Part shown: one piece after another, positions 8,309-16,658 of the stretch | Position numbering within the stretch: the stretch's first letter is position 1 | Layout of the letters: the number at the start of each line of letters is the position of its first letter | Source: Mangrovibacterium sp041596335 | Lineage (GTDB): Bacteria; Bacteroidota; Bacteroidia; Bacteroidales; Prolixibacteraceae | Assembly: GCF_041596335.1 (NCBI RefSeq) | Contig: NZ_JBFHIT010000007.1 | Coordinates: forward strand, 1 to 64,000 | Direction of reading: 5' to 3' | DNA: 64,000 nt | Notes under the pieces: model-generated | Told to the model about the DNA's origin: nothing | Databases searched by the model: none | The model's input: the letters and a program-made list of their open reading frames with translations, nothing else | Position numbers and translations under genes: made by a program

Positions 8309-8322
8309 GATTAATCCTCCTT

Positions 8323-9960
8323 TTAAGCTTCAATAGTCATACTTCCTACAATCTCCGGCTCGTTTTTCCATGGGGCGTCTACGAGTTTCCAGATTTTTGT
8401 ATCTAACATCCGTTGCATTTCTTTGTAGAAGTTGATAGCACCGTCGAAACAGGTATATGGGCCACCGTAGTCATAAGAGTGCAACTGTTTTAGAGGGACG
8501 CCGTACTTTTGAACGACATATTTTTCTTTGATACCGGCACAGAATACATCCGGCTTATAAAACTCGATCAATTTTTCAGTTTCCCAGTGGTTCACATCAT
8601 CAATCACCAATGAGTTCTTTTTCATTTCAGGCATCATACCTTGGTAATCGCTGAAAGCGTAACCGGCTTCCGTCAACGCTGCCTTTTTAGCAACTAGGTC
8701 TTCTCTCCAAAGTTCCGGGTTTTCAGTTTTAGTAACTTCCAGTTCTTCGATGTTACGGGTATCCGCGTCGATCTTAATGTTCGGAATTACTTTACGTCCT
8801 TCGTAGTCATCGCGGTGAGCGAACTCATAACCGGCCGATACAACACGAATTCCTAATTCGTTGAACAAATCCTGGTAATGGTGAGCACGAGATCCACCAA
8901 CGAACATCATGGCTACTTTACCTTCAACTTTTGCCTTAACTTCTTCTTTAACTGCGTTCACTTTGATCATTTCACGAGCACAGATTTCTTCCACTTTAGC
9001 GGTTAACTCTGCATCGCCGAAGTACTCAGCAATCTTTTTCAACGATTTCATTGAAGACTCTGCCCCTACGAAGCTCACTTTGATCCAGGGAATACCGTAT
9101 TTCTCTTCCATCATCTCGGCGATGTAGTTGATTGAACGGTGACACATGACCATGTTCAGGTCGGCAGTGTGTGCATATTCCATGCTTTCGATCGTTGAGT
9201 TACCTGAGAAGGTTGACAACAATTCGATTCCTGCTTCTTCAAACAGACGTTCGATTTCGAAAGCATCACCACCGATGTTGTATTCACCCAAAAGGTTTAC
9301 CTGGAATTTTCCGTTGCGAGCACGGTCGTTGTTACCAACTACGTTCTTGAATACCTGGTTGTTGGCGATATGGTGACCAGCTGACTGAGATACACCGCGG
9401 TATCCTTCGCAACTGAAACCGAAGATATTGATTCCCAATTCAGCTTTCATTTCGCGGGCAACAGCGTGAACGTCGTCACCAATCAAACCTACCGGACAAG
9501 TAGAGAAGATACCGATGGCTTTAGGGCCGAACATTTCGTATGCTTCGCGAACTGCTTCTTTCAATTTTGCTTCACCACCGAAAACAATGTTTTCATCCTG
9601 CATATCGGTTGAGAAACAGTAAGTGATGAAGTTGTCGCCACCTTCAGGAACGTGGGTTTGGTTACGACGAGTTAACCAGGCGTAGAAGCTACATCCGATT
9701 GGTCCGTGAACCAAGTTAATAATGTCACGTGTTGGTCCTAAAACCACCCCTTTACAACCGGCGTATGTACAACCACGTTGTGTAATAATTCCGGGGATCG
9801 TGCGAACGTTTGCCGTAATCTCCTGATCCTTCTCCGGATCATTGATTACCATGGATTTATCGCGTTTTTTAGCGACTTTGCGCGGATACTTCGAGAGGAT
9901 TTCCTCTTTCAATGGTGCTGGATCCGGCAGTCCGTTTGTATAATCTTTTTTCTTTACCAT
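8323..9960 (-). CDS. nifD: Molybdenum-iron nitrogenase alpha subunit NifD
   Basis: A 545-residue alpha subunit of dinitrogenase. P-cluster ligands are seen at C64 (RGCTYAGCKG), C90 (HGPIGCSFYAW) and in STCPVGLIGDD. The FeMo-co Cys lies in MVMCHRSINYIAEMM and the cofactor His in the C-terminal LHSYDYGGPYTCFDG segment. FSCEGYRGVSQSAGHHIAN is diagnostic of the family. The length exceeds the about 480-490 residues of proteobacterial NifD. The extra sequence in the C-terminal half (roughly residues 370-435) matches the insertion seen in group II enzymes of anaerobes. Presence of nifE, nifN, nifB and nifV, with no delta-subunit (anfG/vnfG) gene, supports Mo rather than V or Fe-only type. Confidence 0.97.
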   Translation of the reverse strand: MVKKKDYTNGLPDPAPLKEEILSKYPRKVAKKRDKSMVINDPEKDQEITANVRTIPGIITQRGCTYAGCKGVVLGPTRDIINLVHGPIGCSFYAWLTRRNQTHVPEGGDNFITYCFSTDMQDENIVFGGEAKLKEAVREAYEMFGPKAIGIFSTCPVGLIGDDVHAVAREMKAELGINIFGFSCEGYRGVSQSAGHHIANNQVFKNVVGNNDRARNGKFQVNLLGEYNIGGDAFEIERLFEEAGIELLSTFSGNSTIESMEYAHTADLNMVMCHRSINYIAEMMEEKYGIPWIKVSFVGAESSMKSLKKIAEYFGDAELTAKVEEICAREMIKVNAVKEEVKAKVEGKVAMMFVGGSRAHHYQDLFNELGIRVVSAGYEFAHRDDYEGRKVIPNIKIDADTRNIEELEVTKTENPELWREDLVAKKAALTEAGYAFSDYQGMMPEMKKNSLVIDDVNHWETEKLIEFYKPDVFCAGIKEKYVVQKYGVPLKQLHSYDYGGPYTCFDGAINFYKEMQRMLDTKIWKLVDAPWKNEPEIVGSMTIEA

Positions 9961-9975
9961 AACAAATTCAATTTA

Positions 9976-10350
9976 TCAAAGGATTGTTGTACCTGTTTCA
10001 CCGGTGCGAACGCGAACTGCTTCTCCCAAAGGCATCACGAAAATCTTCCCATCGCCTGCAGCCGGTGTTTGATTAACTTCGATGATTGTATCAATCGTTG
10101 TTTGGACATTCTCGTCAGACACTGCAATGTTTAAAACACGCTGTGGTCTGAGTCTTGGCTCTTGTCCGAGGTGGGTCAATGCTTCGGGTTGGTCGTTTTT
10201 TACGCCCTCCAAAACTTTAGCATCCCATAGTCCTTTTCCGCGTCCGAATACTTTTCCTGTTGCAGTCATTGAAGTAATACCTGCTTCTGACAAAGCTTTC
10301 TTGGTCGCGTTCATTTTATCAATTCGGATAATCGCTAATATCATTTTCAT
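9976..10350 (-). CDS. nifI2: PII-like nitrogenase regulator NifI2
   Basis: A 124-residue GlnB-family protein encoded between nifI1 and nifD. In methanogens and clostridia NifI1 and NifI2 form a complex that binds dinitrogenase directly and switches its activity off when nitrogen is sufficient, relieved by 2-oxoglutarate. The N terminus (MILAIIRIDKMNATKKAL) and C-terminal GDGKIFVMPLGEAVRVRTGE fit the PII fold. The T-loop is longer than in NifI1 and has the NifI2-type sequence GRGKGLWDAKV...GQEPRLRPQRVL, lacking the uridylylated Tyr of GlnB. It starts 20 bp after nifI1. Confidence 0.94.
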   Translation of the reverse strand: MKMILAIIRIDKMNATKKALSEAGITSMTATGKVFGRGKGLWDAKVLEGVKNDQPEALTHLGQEPRLRPQRVLNIAVSDENVQTTIDTIIEVNQTPAAGDGKIFVMPLGEAVRVRTGETGTTIL

Positions 10351-10370
10351 AGTCGTGGAATTTTTAGGGT

Positions 10371-10697
10371 TTATAACTCTTTTGTTCCGCGGCTAATGGT
10401 ATAAGCTTCTTCCACTTGGGTCACAAAGATTTTTCCGTCACCGAAAGCACCTTTTGGAGTTGTTATAGCAGCCTCCATAATGGCTTTAATTGCAAAGTCT
10501 TTATCTTCATCTTTAACCACTACGATTAACATTTCTTTTGGAAGCTCATCGTAAGTAACATCACCGATTTTAATACCTCTTTGCTTTCCACGACCAACAA
10601 CCGGAATTTTTGTTACTGCAGGGTAGCCAGCTTCAAAAAGTGATGTTAATACTTTACTGGATTTTTCGGGACGGATGATTGCTCTGATCATTAACAT
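10371..10697 (-). CDS. nifI1: PII-like nitrogenase regulator NifI1
   Basis: A 108-residue GlnB-family protein directly downstream of nifH, the first of the two NifI subunits controlling nitrogenase post-translationally. The fold signature runs MIRAIIRPEKSSKVLTSL, VVGRGKQRGIKIGDVTYDEL (T-loop), and GDGKIFVTQVEEAYTISRG. It has an AGGAG Shine-Dalgarno 9 bases ahead of the first ATG; an alternative ATG two codons later is also in frame. Position between nifH and nifD is the defining arrangement of group II and III nitrogenase clusters. Confidence 0.95.
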   Translation of the reverse strand: MLMIRAIIRPEKSSKVLTSLFEAGYPAVTKIPVVGRGKQRGIKIGDVTYDELPKEMLIVVVKDEDKDFAIKAIMEAAITTPKGAFGDGKIFVTQVEEAYTISRGTKEL

Positions 10698-10744
10698 ATC
10701 TATGTTCTCCTATTTTTTTTAGTTAGTTGATTTAAAAGGGCTGA

Positions 10745-11569
10745 CTAGTTGGCGATACCGAAATCGATCAACAATTTCTCCAATGTTTCAATTTCCAACG
10801 GATTAGGAATTACAAACAATTCGTTTGCGTCGATTGAAGCTGCCAGGGTAGCATATTCAGCTGCTTGTGGGTGCTCAGGAGCAAATTCAATTACCGTTTT
10901 ACGGTTGATTTCAGCTTGCTGAACCATGTTATCACGAGGTACGAAGTGAATCATTTGAGTTCCCAACTGACGAGCCAACTCTTCGATCATTTCACGTTCG
11001 TTGTCAACTTTACGAGAGTTACAAATCAATCCTCCCAAACGAACTGTTCCTGCCTGAGCGTATTTTTTGATACCTTTACAGATGTTGTTGGCAGCATACA
11101 TTGCCATCATCTCTCCTGATACTACAATGTAAATTTCTTCTGCTTTTCCATCGCGGATAGGCATTGCGAAACCACCACATACAACGTCACCAAGTACATC
11201 ATAGAAAGTATAGTCAGTTTCGTATTTTTCGTCCCATGCACCTAATTGTTCCAACAAGTTGATAGAAGTAATGATACCACGACCAGCACATCCTACACCT
11301 GGTTCCGGACCACCTGATTCAACACAACGAACTTCACCATAACCTCTTTTGATTACATCGTCGATCTCAACATCTTCACCTTCTTCACGAAGTGTGTCCA
11401 AAACTGTTTTTTGAGCCAGTCCACCTAATAATAGACGGGTTGAATCGGCTTTAGGGTCACAACCCACAACCAATACATTTTTTCCCATTTTTACCAATCC
11501 TGCAACAGTGTTTTGAGTTGTGGTAGATTTACCGATTCCACCTTTTCCGTAAATAGCGATCTTTCTCAT
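10745..11569 (-). CDS. nifH: Nitrogenase iron protein (dinitrogenase reductase) NifH
   Basis: A 274-residue homodimeric ATPase that delivers electrons to dinitrogenase. The P-loop GKGGIGKSTT is at residues 8-17. The [4Fe-4S] ligands are in GPEPGVGCAGRGIITSI and in YDVLGDVVCGGFAMP. The Arg in CAGRG is the site ADP-ribosylated by DraT in species that have it; no draT/draG is seen here. Although the frame stays open 105 bases further upstream, I start at the ATG at 11569 because it gives the canonical MRKIAIYGKGG terminus. The upstream part also overlaps the putative sigma-54 promoter at 11617-11632. It is first in the nif operon. Confidence 0.98.
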   Translation of the reverse strand: MRKIAIYGKGGIGKSTTTQNTVAGLVKMGKNVLVVGCDPKADSTRLLLGGLAQKTVLDTLREEGEDVEIDDVIKRGYGEVRCVESGGPEPGVGCAGRGIITSINLLEQLGAWDEKYETDYTFYDVLGDVVCGGFAMPIRDGKAEEIYIVVSGEMMAMYAANNICKGIKKYAQAGTVRLGGLICNSRKVDNEREMIEELARQLGTQMIHFVPRDNMVQQAEINRKTVIEFAPEHPQAAEYATLAASIDANELFVIPNPLEIETLEKLLIDFGIAN

Positions 11570-11616
11570 CTTTTTAAATTTTGAGGGTTCAACATTTTTT
11601 TCTTTGCTCCCCATAT

Positions 11617-11632
11617 AGCGAGAAGGATGCCA
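11617..11632 (-). promoter_or_regulatory. Sigma-54 (-24/-12) promoter of the nif operon
   Basis: The minus strand from 11632 to 11617 reads TGGCATCCTTCTCGCT. The GG and GC pairs are separated by exactly 10 bases, as required for sigma-54, and it matches TGGCAC-N5-TTGCW at most informative positions. Transcription would start near 11606, giving a leader of about 37 nt to nifH. A NifA-type activator is encoded at 19947-21509. I did not find a clean TGT-N10-ACA NifA site in the 300 bp upstream (TGT-N10-AAA occurs near 11785). The rest of 11633-11960 contains no gene, several TGGCA repeats and a CCTAC/GTAGG palindrome near 11744-11759. Confidence 0.6.
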
Positions 11633-11960
11633 CGATGCCAAAGAACACATCACGAAAACACCACAACCCGCCACAACTCACTATCATCGTGCTACTTACA
11701 CCTTTCGCATTTTTTTGGCACGCTTTGGCACCCAACTAAAAATCCTACATTCCGGTAGGAATAGCCTTATTCAAACACATTCTATGTTTTAGAGCATAAA
11801 CCCATATTCCACTGGCAGTTCAAGCCATTAGCTACTACAGGCAGCTACAAAAATGTAAGAAACCTGTTTTTCGTCATTTTGCCATTTATCTCAATAATTT
11901 CACGAAACATTGTTTCAATATGACAGAAAAAGAAGTTATCTTGTAACAAACAGCTACAAG

Positions 11961-13007
11961 ATGGCAGGAATGATGATTTTTTATTTGGCATTGGCTCTGG
12001 GGATTTCGTTTTTGTGTTCAGTCCTTGAGTCAGTTATCCTCACAGTTAGTTTGCCTTTTATTTATTTAAAGGAACAAGAAGGTCACAAATCAGCGAGACT
12101 GCTCAAAAAAATCAAACGAAATATTGACCGCCCGCTTGCAGCGATCCTGACGTTAAACACCGTTGCTCATACTATTGGTGCCGCCGGGGTCGGGTCGGAA
12201 GCAACAAAACTGTTTGGCGAAGTATACTTTGGAATTGTCAGTGTTGTACTCACTCTGCTTATCCTGATATTTTCTGAGATCATTCCAAAAACGATCGGTG
12301 CCATGTATTGGCGAAATCTGGCACTTCCTGCTGCGCGCGTAATTCAGGTATTTATTATTATAAGCTACCCGCTGGTTTTGTTTTCCGAATACCTGACAAA
12401 ACTTTTTTCTTCGGAGCAACGATCGGACACCGTGAGCCGCGATGAACTGGCTATGTTGGCTGCACTGGCTGGCGAGGAAGGAATATTTGATGAACTGGAA
12501 AGCAAAACAATCGTCAACCTCATTCAATTAAAAGAGCTCAAAGCAAAGGATATCATGACTCCCCGCACCGTGCTGGTGGCGGCTCCGGAATCAATGTCTG
12601 CCAAAGAGTTTTTTGCCAACCAGAATTTTCTTCAGTTTTCGCGGATCCCTATCTACCACAAAAACATCGACCAAGTCAGCGGTTATGTATTAAAGCAGGA
12701 CATTCTCGAGAATCTGCTGATGGAAGGAGAAGATTCGGCCCTGATGAATAAAAAGCGCCCCATTGTTAGCTGCTACGAAAATATCAGCATCCCCAAAGTA
12801 TTCGAAAAACTGTTGTTGAAAAAGGAACACATTGCCCTTATTATTAATGAGTATGGCGGGACAGAAGGAATTGTGACAATGGAGGATATTATTGAAACCA
12901 TTCTTGGGCTGGAAATTACCGACGAAACAGACACACAAATCGACATGCAACAATTGGCCAGAGAGCGATGGTCGAATCGAATCAAGAATAGTAATTTGAA
13001 AAAATAG
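11961..13007 (+). CDS. CNNM (DUF21) and CBS-domain membrane protein
   Basis: A 348-residue membrane protein of the CNNM/HlyC-CorC family, associated with Mg2+/Co2+ homeostasis. The N-terminal DUF21 part (about 1-170) has four hydrophobic segments, beginning MIFYLALALGISFLCSVLES and including FSEIIPKTIGAMYW, typical of the family. Two CBS repeats follow (about 190-325) with the usual KDIMTPRTVLVAAP and NEYGGTEGIVTMEDIIETILG signatures. The C-terminal CorC/HlyC transporter-associated domain seen in longer members is absent, so this is the short class. The frame is open from a TTG at 11910, but I prefer the ATG at 11961 that starts the first membrane helix. It is divergent from nifH. Confidence 0.85.
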   Translation: MAGMMIFYLALALGISFLCSVLESVILTVSLPFIYLKEQEGHKSARLLKKIKRNIDRPLAAILTLNTVAHTIGAAGVGSEATKLFGEVYFGIVSVVLTLLILIFSEIIPKTIGAMYWRNLALPAARVIQVFIIISYPLVLFSEYLTKLFSSEQRSDTVSRDELAMLAALAGEEGIFDELESKTIVNLIQLKELKAKDIMTPRTVLVAAPESMSAKEFFANQNFLQFSRIPIYHKNIDQVSGYVLKQDILENLLMEGEDSALMNKKRPIVSCYENISIPKVFEKLLLKKEHIALIINEYGGTEGIVTMEDIIETILGLEITDETDTQIDMQQLARERWSNRIKNSNLKK

Positions 13008-13099
13008 AGAACGAAAACCCATCGTCCAACTATTCCGCCGAAAAAATATTTAGCGGCTGTTGAAATTAGCCACACAGCCGAATAACAATCAAAATTCAG

Positions 13100-13128
13100 A
13101 AAGGCATTACCAATTCGGTGATGCCTTT
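13100..13128. terminator. Bidirectional intrinsic terminator between converging genes
   Basis: AAGGCATTACC and GGTGATGCCTTTT form an approximately 10-bp stem with one mismatch around AATTC, with T- and A-rich flanks on either side. It lies between the ends of the CNNM gene (plus) and the malic enzyme gene (minus), so it can serve both. Confidence 0.65.
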
Positions 13129-13135
13129 TCTGTTC

Positions 13136-15412
13136 TTACTTCTTTTCCGCTTCCTGCGCATCAACCACAGCAACCGCTACCAGGTTGGCAATTTCGCGAA
13201 CCGAGCTTTCCATTTGAAGCACATGAATAGGCTTATTCATTCCCAGAAGAATTGGCCCCAACGCTTTTGCTGCTCCCAACTCCTGCAAAACTTTATAAAG
13301 TATGTTGCCGGAACTCAAATTAGGGAATATCAACACATTCGCATCTGAATCGCCTAATTTAGTGAAGGGGAATTTCTTCTGCCTTAACGCTCCGTTTAGA
13401 GCGTAGTTAGCTTGCATCTCGCCATCAACAATCAAATCCGGGTAATTTTGGTGAAGAATTTTCACGGCCTCACTAGCTCGCACCGGACTTCCTTTTCCTT
13501 TAAAAGCGCCAAAATTAGAATAACTCAACACGGCAATTCTTGGTTCTATTTTAAACCGTTTCACTTCGTTTGCCACCAATACTGTTGTATCGGCAATTAC
13601 CTGCGGTGCCGGATCGGAATTGACCGTTGTATCAGCCAGAAAAAGTGGCCCCTTCTGGGTGAGCATAATGTACATGCCGGCAATGTGGTTAAACTCTTTT
13701 TTTGTTCCAATTACATGAATTGCCGGACGGATTGTATCGGCATATTTTCTTGAAAAACCGGAAATAAACGCGTCGGCTTCGCCTGTCTCAACCATCATAC
13801 ATCCAAAATAATCATGGTTGTACATTTTCTCCAGCGCTTCATCATAACTCAATCCCTTCCGTTTACGCTTTTCAAATAAAATCTGTGCGAACTGCTGACG
13901 CTTTTCATCTGTAACATCCCGGTAGATATCAATTATTGGCACTCCCTCCAAGACAAGTTTATTATCCTCCAGCAACTTTTCAATTTCAATTCTGTTTCCC
14001 AACAGTATGGGCTGAGCGATTCCCTGATCGACAACAAAATGAGCTGCTTTAAGCATCTTCAGGTTATTAGCATCTGCAAAAACCACTTTCTTCGGATTCT
14101 GTTTCGCTTTGTTGCAGATGGTCATAATCAGTTTATTCTCAAAGCCCAGTCTGGCGCTTAATTCACGTTCGTACTCTTCCCAGTTTTCAATTGGCTTTCT
14201 GGCGACACCACTCGCCATGGCTGCTTTCGCAACGGCCGGAGCAACCGTTCGGATCAATCTTGGATCCAACGGCTTTGGAATGATATAATCTTTACCAAAA
14301 ACAATATTCTCCATATTATATGCCTTGGTAACCAATTCCGGAACATATTCCTTCGCCAACGAGGCCAGTGCTTTCACGGCCGCAATCTTCATTTCTTCAT
14401 TAATTTCGCGAGCCCTCACATCCAGAGCACCGCGAAAGATGAAAGGAAACCCGAGTACGTTGTTAATTTGATTGGGATAGTCACTCCGACCAGTTGCCAT
14501 GATAATATCGCCCCGCGCACTAATCGCATCTTCATACGAAATTTCCGGTGTAGGATTGGCCATTGCAAACACAATCGGATTTTCGGCCATAGAACAAACC
14601 ATGTCTTTTGAAACGATATTGCCAACTGATAAACCAAGAAACACATCGGCTCCAACCATTGCGTCTGCCAGTGACTTAAAGTTCTGCTTGCAGGCAAACT
14701 GTTGCTTAGATAAATTCAAATCAGTCCGTGACGCGGAAATGACACCTTTACTGTCAACCATCACGATGTGCTCTATACGAACGCCCAACTGCACGTACAA
14801 TTTTGCACAGGAAATAGCAGCTGCTCCGGCACCACTGATGACCACACGGATTTGTTCGATCTGTTTTCCGGTAATTTCAAGTGCATTCAACAAACCAGCT
14901 CCGGATATAATCGCAGTTCCATGCTGATCGTCGTGAAAAACAGGGATATCTAAAGCAGCTTTTAGTTTTTCCTCTACATAAAAACATTCCGGAGCCTTGA
15001 TGTCCTCAAGGTTGATGCCTCCAAAAGTCGGCGAAATGGCTTTCACAACCTCAATAAGGCGATCCGGGTTCTTTTCATTCACTTCAATGTCAAACACATC
15101 CACATCGGCAAAAATTTTGAAGAGCATTCCCTTGCCTTCCATCACCGGTTTTCCGGCAGCCGGGCCAATATCGCCCAACCCCAACACTGCCGTGCCATTT
15201 GAAACAACAGCGACCAAATTACCTTTCGAAGTATACTTATAAACATCATCCGGATTGCGCTGGATCTCCAAACAGGGCTGTGCCACCCCCGGTGTATAAG
15301 CCAATGAGAGGTCGTATTGCGTTTCGTGCGATTTCGTTGGAACAACTTCAATCTTTCCGGGTCTTCCTTTTTCGTGGTACTCCAAAGAGTCTTCGTAAAC
15401 GGATTTTTTCAT
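13136..15412 (-). CDS. maeB: NADP-dependent malic enzyme with phosphotransacetylase-like domain (MaeB)
   Basis: A 758-residue fusion enzyme that oxidatively decarboxylates malate to pyruvate. The malic N-terminal domain (about 20-160) has YTPGVAQPCLEI and VVSNGTAVLGLGDIGP, with the active-site GKPVMEGKGMLFK. The NAD(P)-binding domain (about 165-400) includes FHDDQHGTA and VISGAGAAAISCAKLY. The C-terminal half (about 430-750) is a phosphotransacetylase-like domain that in MaeB proteins is regulatory (acetyl-CoA sensing) rather than catalytic. Full length for the MaeB class. It stands alone and supplies NADPH and pyruvate. Confidence 0.95.
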   Translation of the reverse strand: MKKSVYEDSLEYHEKGRPGKIEVVPTKSHETQYDLSLAYTPGVAQPCLEIQRNPDDVYKYTSKGNLVAVVSNGTAVLGLGDIGPAAGKPVMEGKGMLFKIFADVDVFDIEVNEKNPDRLIEVVKAISPTFGGINLEDIKAPECFYVEEKLKAALDIPVFHDDQHGTAIISGAGLLNALEITGKQIEQIRVVISGAGAAAISCAKLYVQLGVRIEHIVMVDSKGVISASRTDLNLSKQQFACKQNFKSLADAMVGADVFLGLSVGNIVSKDMVCSMAENPIVFAMANPTPEISYEDAISARGDIIMATGRSDYPNQINNVLGFPFIFRGALDVRAREINEEMKIAAVKALASLAKEYVPELVTKAYNMENIVFGKDYIIPKPLDPRLIRTVAPAVAKAAMASGVARKPIENWEEYERELSARLGFENKLIMTICNKAKQNPKKVVFADANNLKMLKAAHFVVDQGIAQPILLGNRIEIEKLLEDNKLVLEGVPIIDIYRDVTDEKRQQFAQILFEKRKRKGLSYDEALEKMYNHDYFGCMMVETGEADAFISGFSRKYADTIRPAIHVIGTKKEFNHIAGMYIMLTQKGPLFLADTTVNSDPAPQVIADTTVLVANEVKRFKIEPRIAVLSYSNFGAFKGKGSPVRASEAVKILHQNYPDLIVDGEMQANYALNGALRQKKFPFTKLGDSDANVLIFPNLSSGNILYKVLQELGAAKALGPILLGMNKPIHVLQMESSVREIANLVAVAVVDAQEAEKK

Positions 15413-15511
15413 GGCTACTGATTTTTAGGTTTCCTATTAAAATTACGACAAAAACGTACGTAACAACAGGAGTTTAATCATCATAGCATGCTGTTTTCCA
15501 ATTTAATTCAG

Positions 15512-15653
15512 TCAATAAACACACCACAAACTACTTTCACGCTCCAAACCCAATGTGTCGGAGCGCTCCCTTTTCCCGAGATTCTCAAATTTGATCGCGC
15601 ATGCAAGCAGGACAGTAGCGTGTTCGTTTTGCGCTAAAGACGCTCGTTCCCCC
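15512..15653. repeat. Possible degenerate dispersed element between malic enzyme and DUF423 genes
   Basis: This 140-bp non-coding stretch has a G+C-rich, open-frame character on the minus strand (through GAGCGTCTTTAGCGCAAAACG and GGGAGCGCTCCGACACATTG) unlike the AT-rich spacers around it. Its end (GAGCGTGAAAGTAGTTTGTG) partly resembles sequence next to the 18-bp repeat at 31221-31238. I take it as a remnant of a dispersed repeat rather than a gene, because the encoded 63-residue peptide has no recognisable features. Confidence 0.3.
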
Positions 15654-16028
15654 TTATGGGAAGTTTCGCCAGAATGCACCGAATAGAAACAACCAACCGG
15701 CAATAAAACTCAATCCTCCGATGGGAGTAATCGCCCCCAACCACTTAATCCCTGTTAGTGCAAGCAGGTATAAACTCCCCGAAAAGATTAATATGCCTAA
15801 AAACAAGAATAAAGCTGAAAGACTCAGCGTAACAGACGGATAATGAATCGAAAGCACACCAACGACAAGAAGCCCGATCGCATGATAAAAATGATACTCA
15901 ACCCCGGTTTTATACACCTGCATCATTTCCGGACTTAGTTTAGTTTTTAATCCATGGGCTCCAAATGCTCCAATAATCACACCTGCTGCCAGGCATGCCG
16001 CTGCTATAAGAAATATCGTTCTGGTCAT
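15654..16028 (-). CDS. DUF423 (YgdD-type) small membrane protein
   Basis: A 124-residue integral membrane protein with four hydrophobic helices: about 4-24, 45-62, 68-90 and 96-120. The DUF423 signature GAFGAHGLK follows the first helix, with TGVEYHFYHAIGLL ahead of the second and SGSLYLLALTGIKWLGAITPIGG later. Function is unknown in the family. It appears monocistronic and has no informative neighbours. Confidence 0.88.
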   Translation of the reverse strand: MTRTIFLIAAACLAAGVIIGAFGAHGLKTKLSPEMMQVYKTGVEYHFYHAIGLLVVGVLSIHYPSVTLSLSALFLFLGILIFSGSLYLLALTGIKWLGAITPIGGLSFIAGWLFLFGAFWRNFP

Positions 16029-16658
16029 GAGTTAAAATTTTGAAATATATACAAATAACATCCGGGAAAAGGGATTGTTATTTTTTTTAGCAACGATTAT
16101 GAAAACACTTGTCTAAATCATAATATTATTTAATCAACACGCAGGTGCGTTTCAACTTCAAATTGGAAACTAATCGGCTTCAAAAAGCCACAAATCATGA
16201 ACACTCATCCCAGCACCCCCACTATAAAACATATGCTATCTTTATGCTTTTATCTTTCAATAACACAGGAAAATTAATGTAACCTACTGACAGCATATTG
16301 TTTATATTCATTTTAGATTGTGTTTTTTACAAAAAAAGTGGGTCAAAAACCGGAACCTTTTTTGCAATTTTGCCATTAATTCATGTCGGGTTATTCAGTG
16401 CGTAAGAGTAATCCGTTTTGAATTAGGAAAGAGAGCGTTTCGAGTGGAATGAAAGATTCTTCTATTTTATCACCTTTTCCATTTCTCAAATGGACAGAAG
16501 TTTCTGGAAAAAAGAAATCCTCCTCTTTTCATTGTTTCGCGCATTTTTGTAATACTACTGAAGTAAGAGACCGGTAGTTTAGGCTTAAGGGATATGAGTT
16601 AAACGTATGCGCTATTACGTTTGACATGATGTAGGAATGTGGAAAATTGAAAGAGAAA
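16029..16658. other. 630-bp non-coding region upstream of the T9SS gene pair
   Basis: No credible gene or RNA recognised. A plus-strand CAATTTTG near 16361-16368, preceded by T-runs, is a near match to the Bacteroidetes -7 element. If used, it would give a long (about 280-nt) 5' leader for the 16659 gene. The minus-strand side serves as the start region of the DUF423 gene. Confidence 0.3.

Noticed and set aside
8323..9960. Vanadium or iron-only nitrogenase (vnfD/anfD)
   Set aside because: nifE, nifN, nifB and nifV are present and no delta-subunit gene (anfG/vnfG) lies between D and K; NifK follows after 14 bp.
11570..11674. In-frame extension of nifH
   Set aside because: NifH proteins begin at MRKIAIYGKGG, and the extension overlaps the sigma-54-type promoter.
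15512..15703. 63-codon reading frame overlapping the DUF423 gene end
   Set aside because: It overlaps a well-supported gene and has no features beyond possible repeat similarity.
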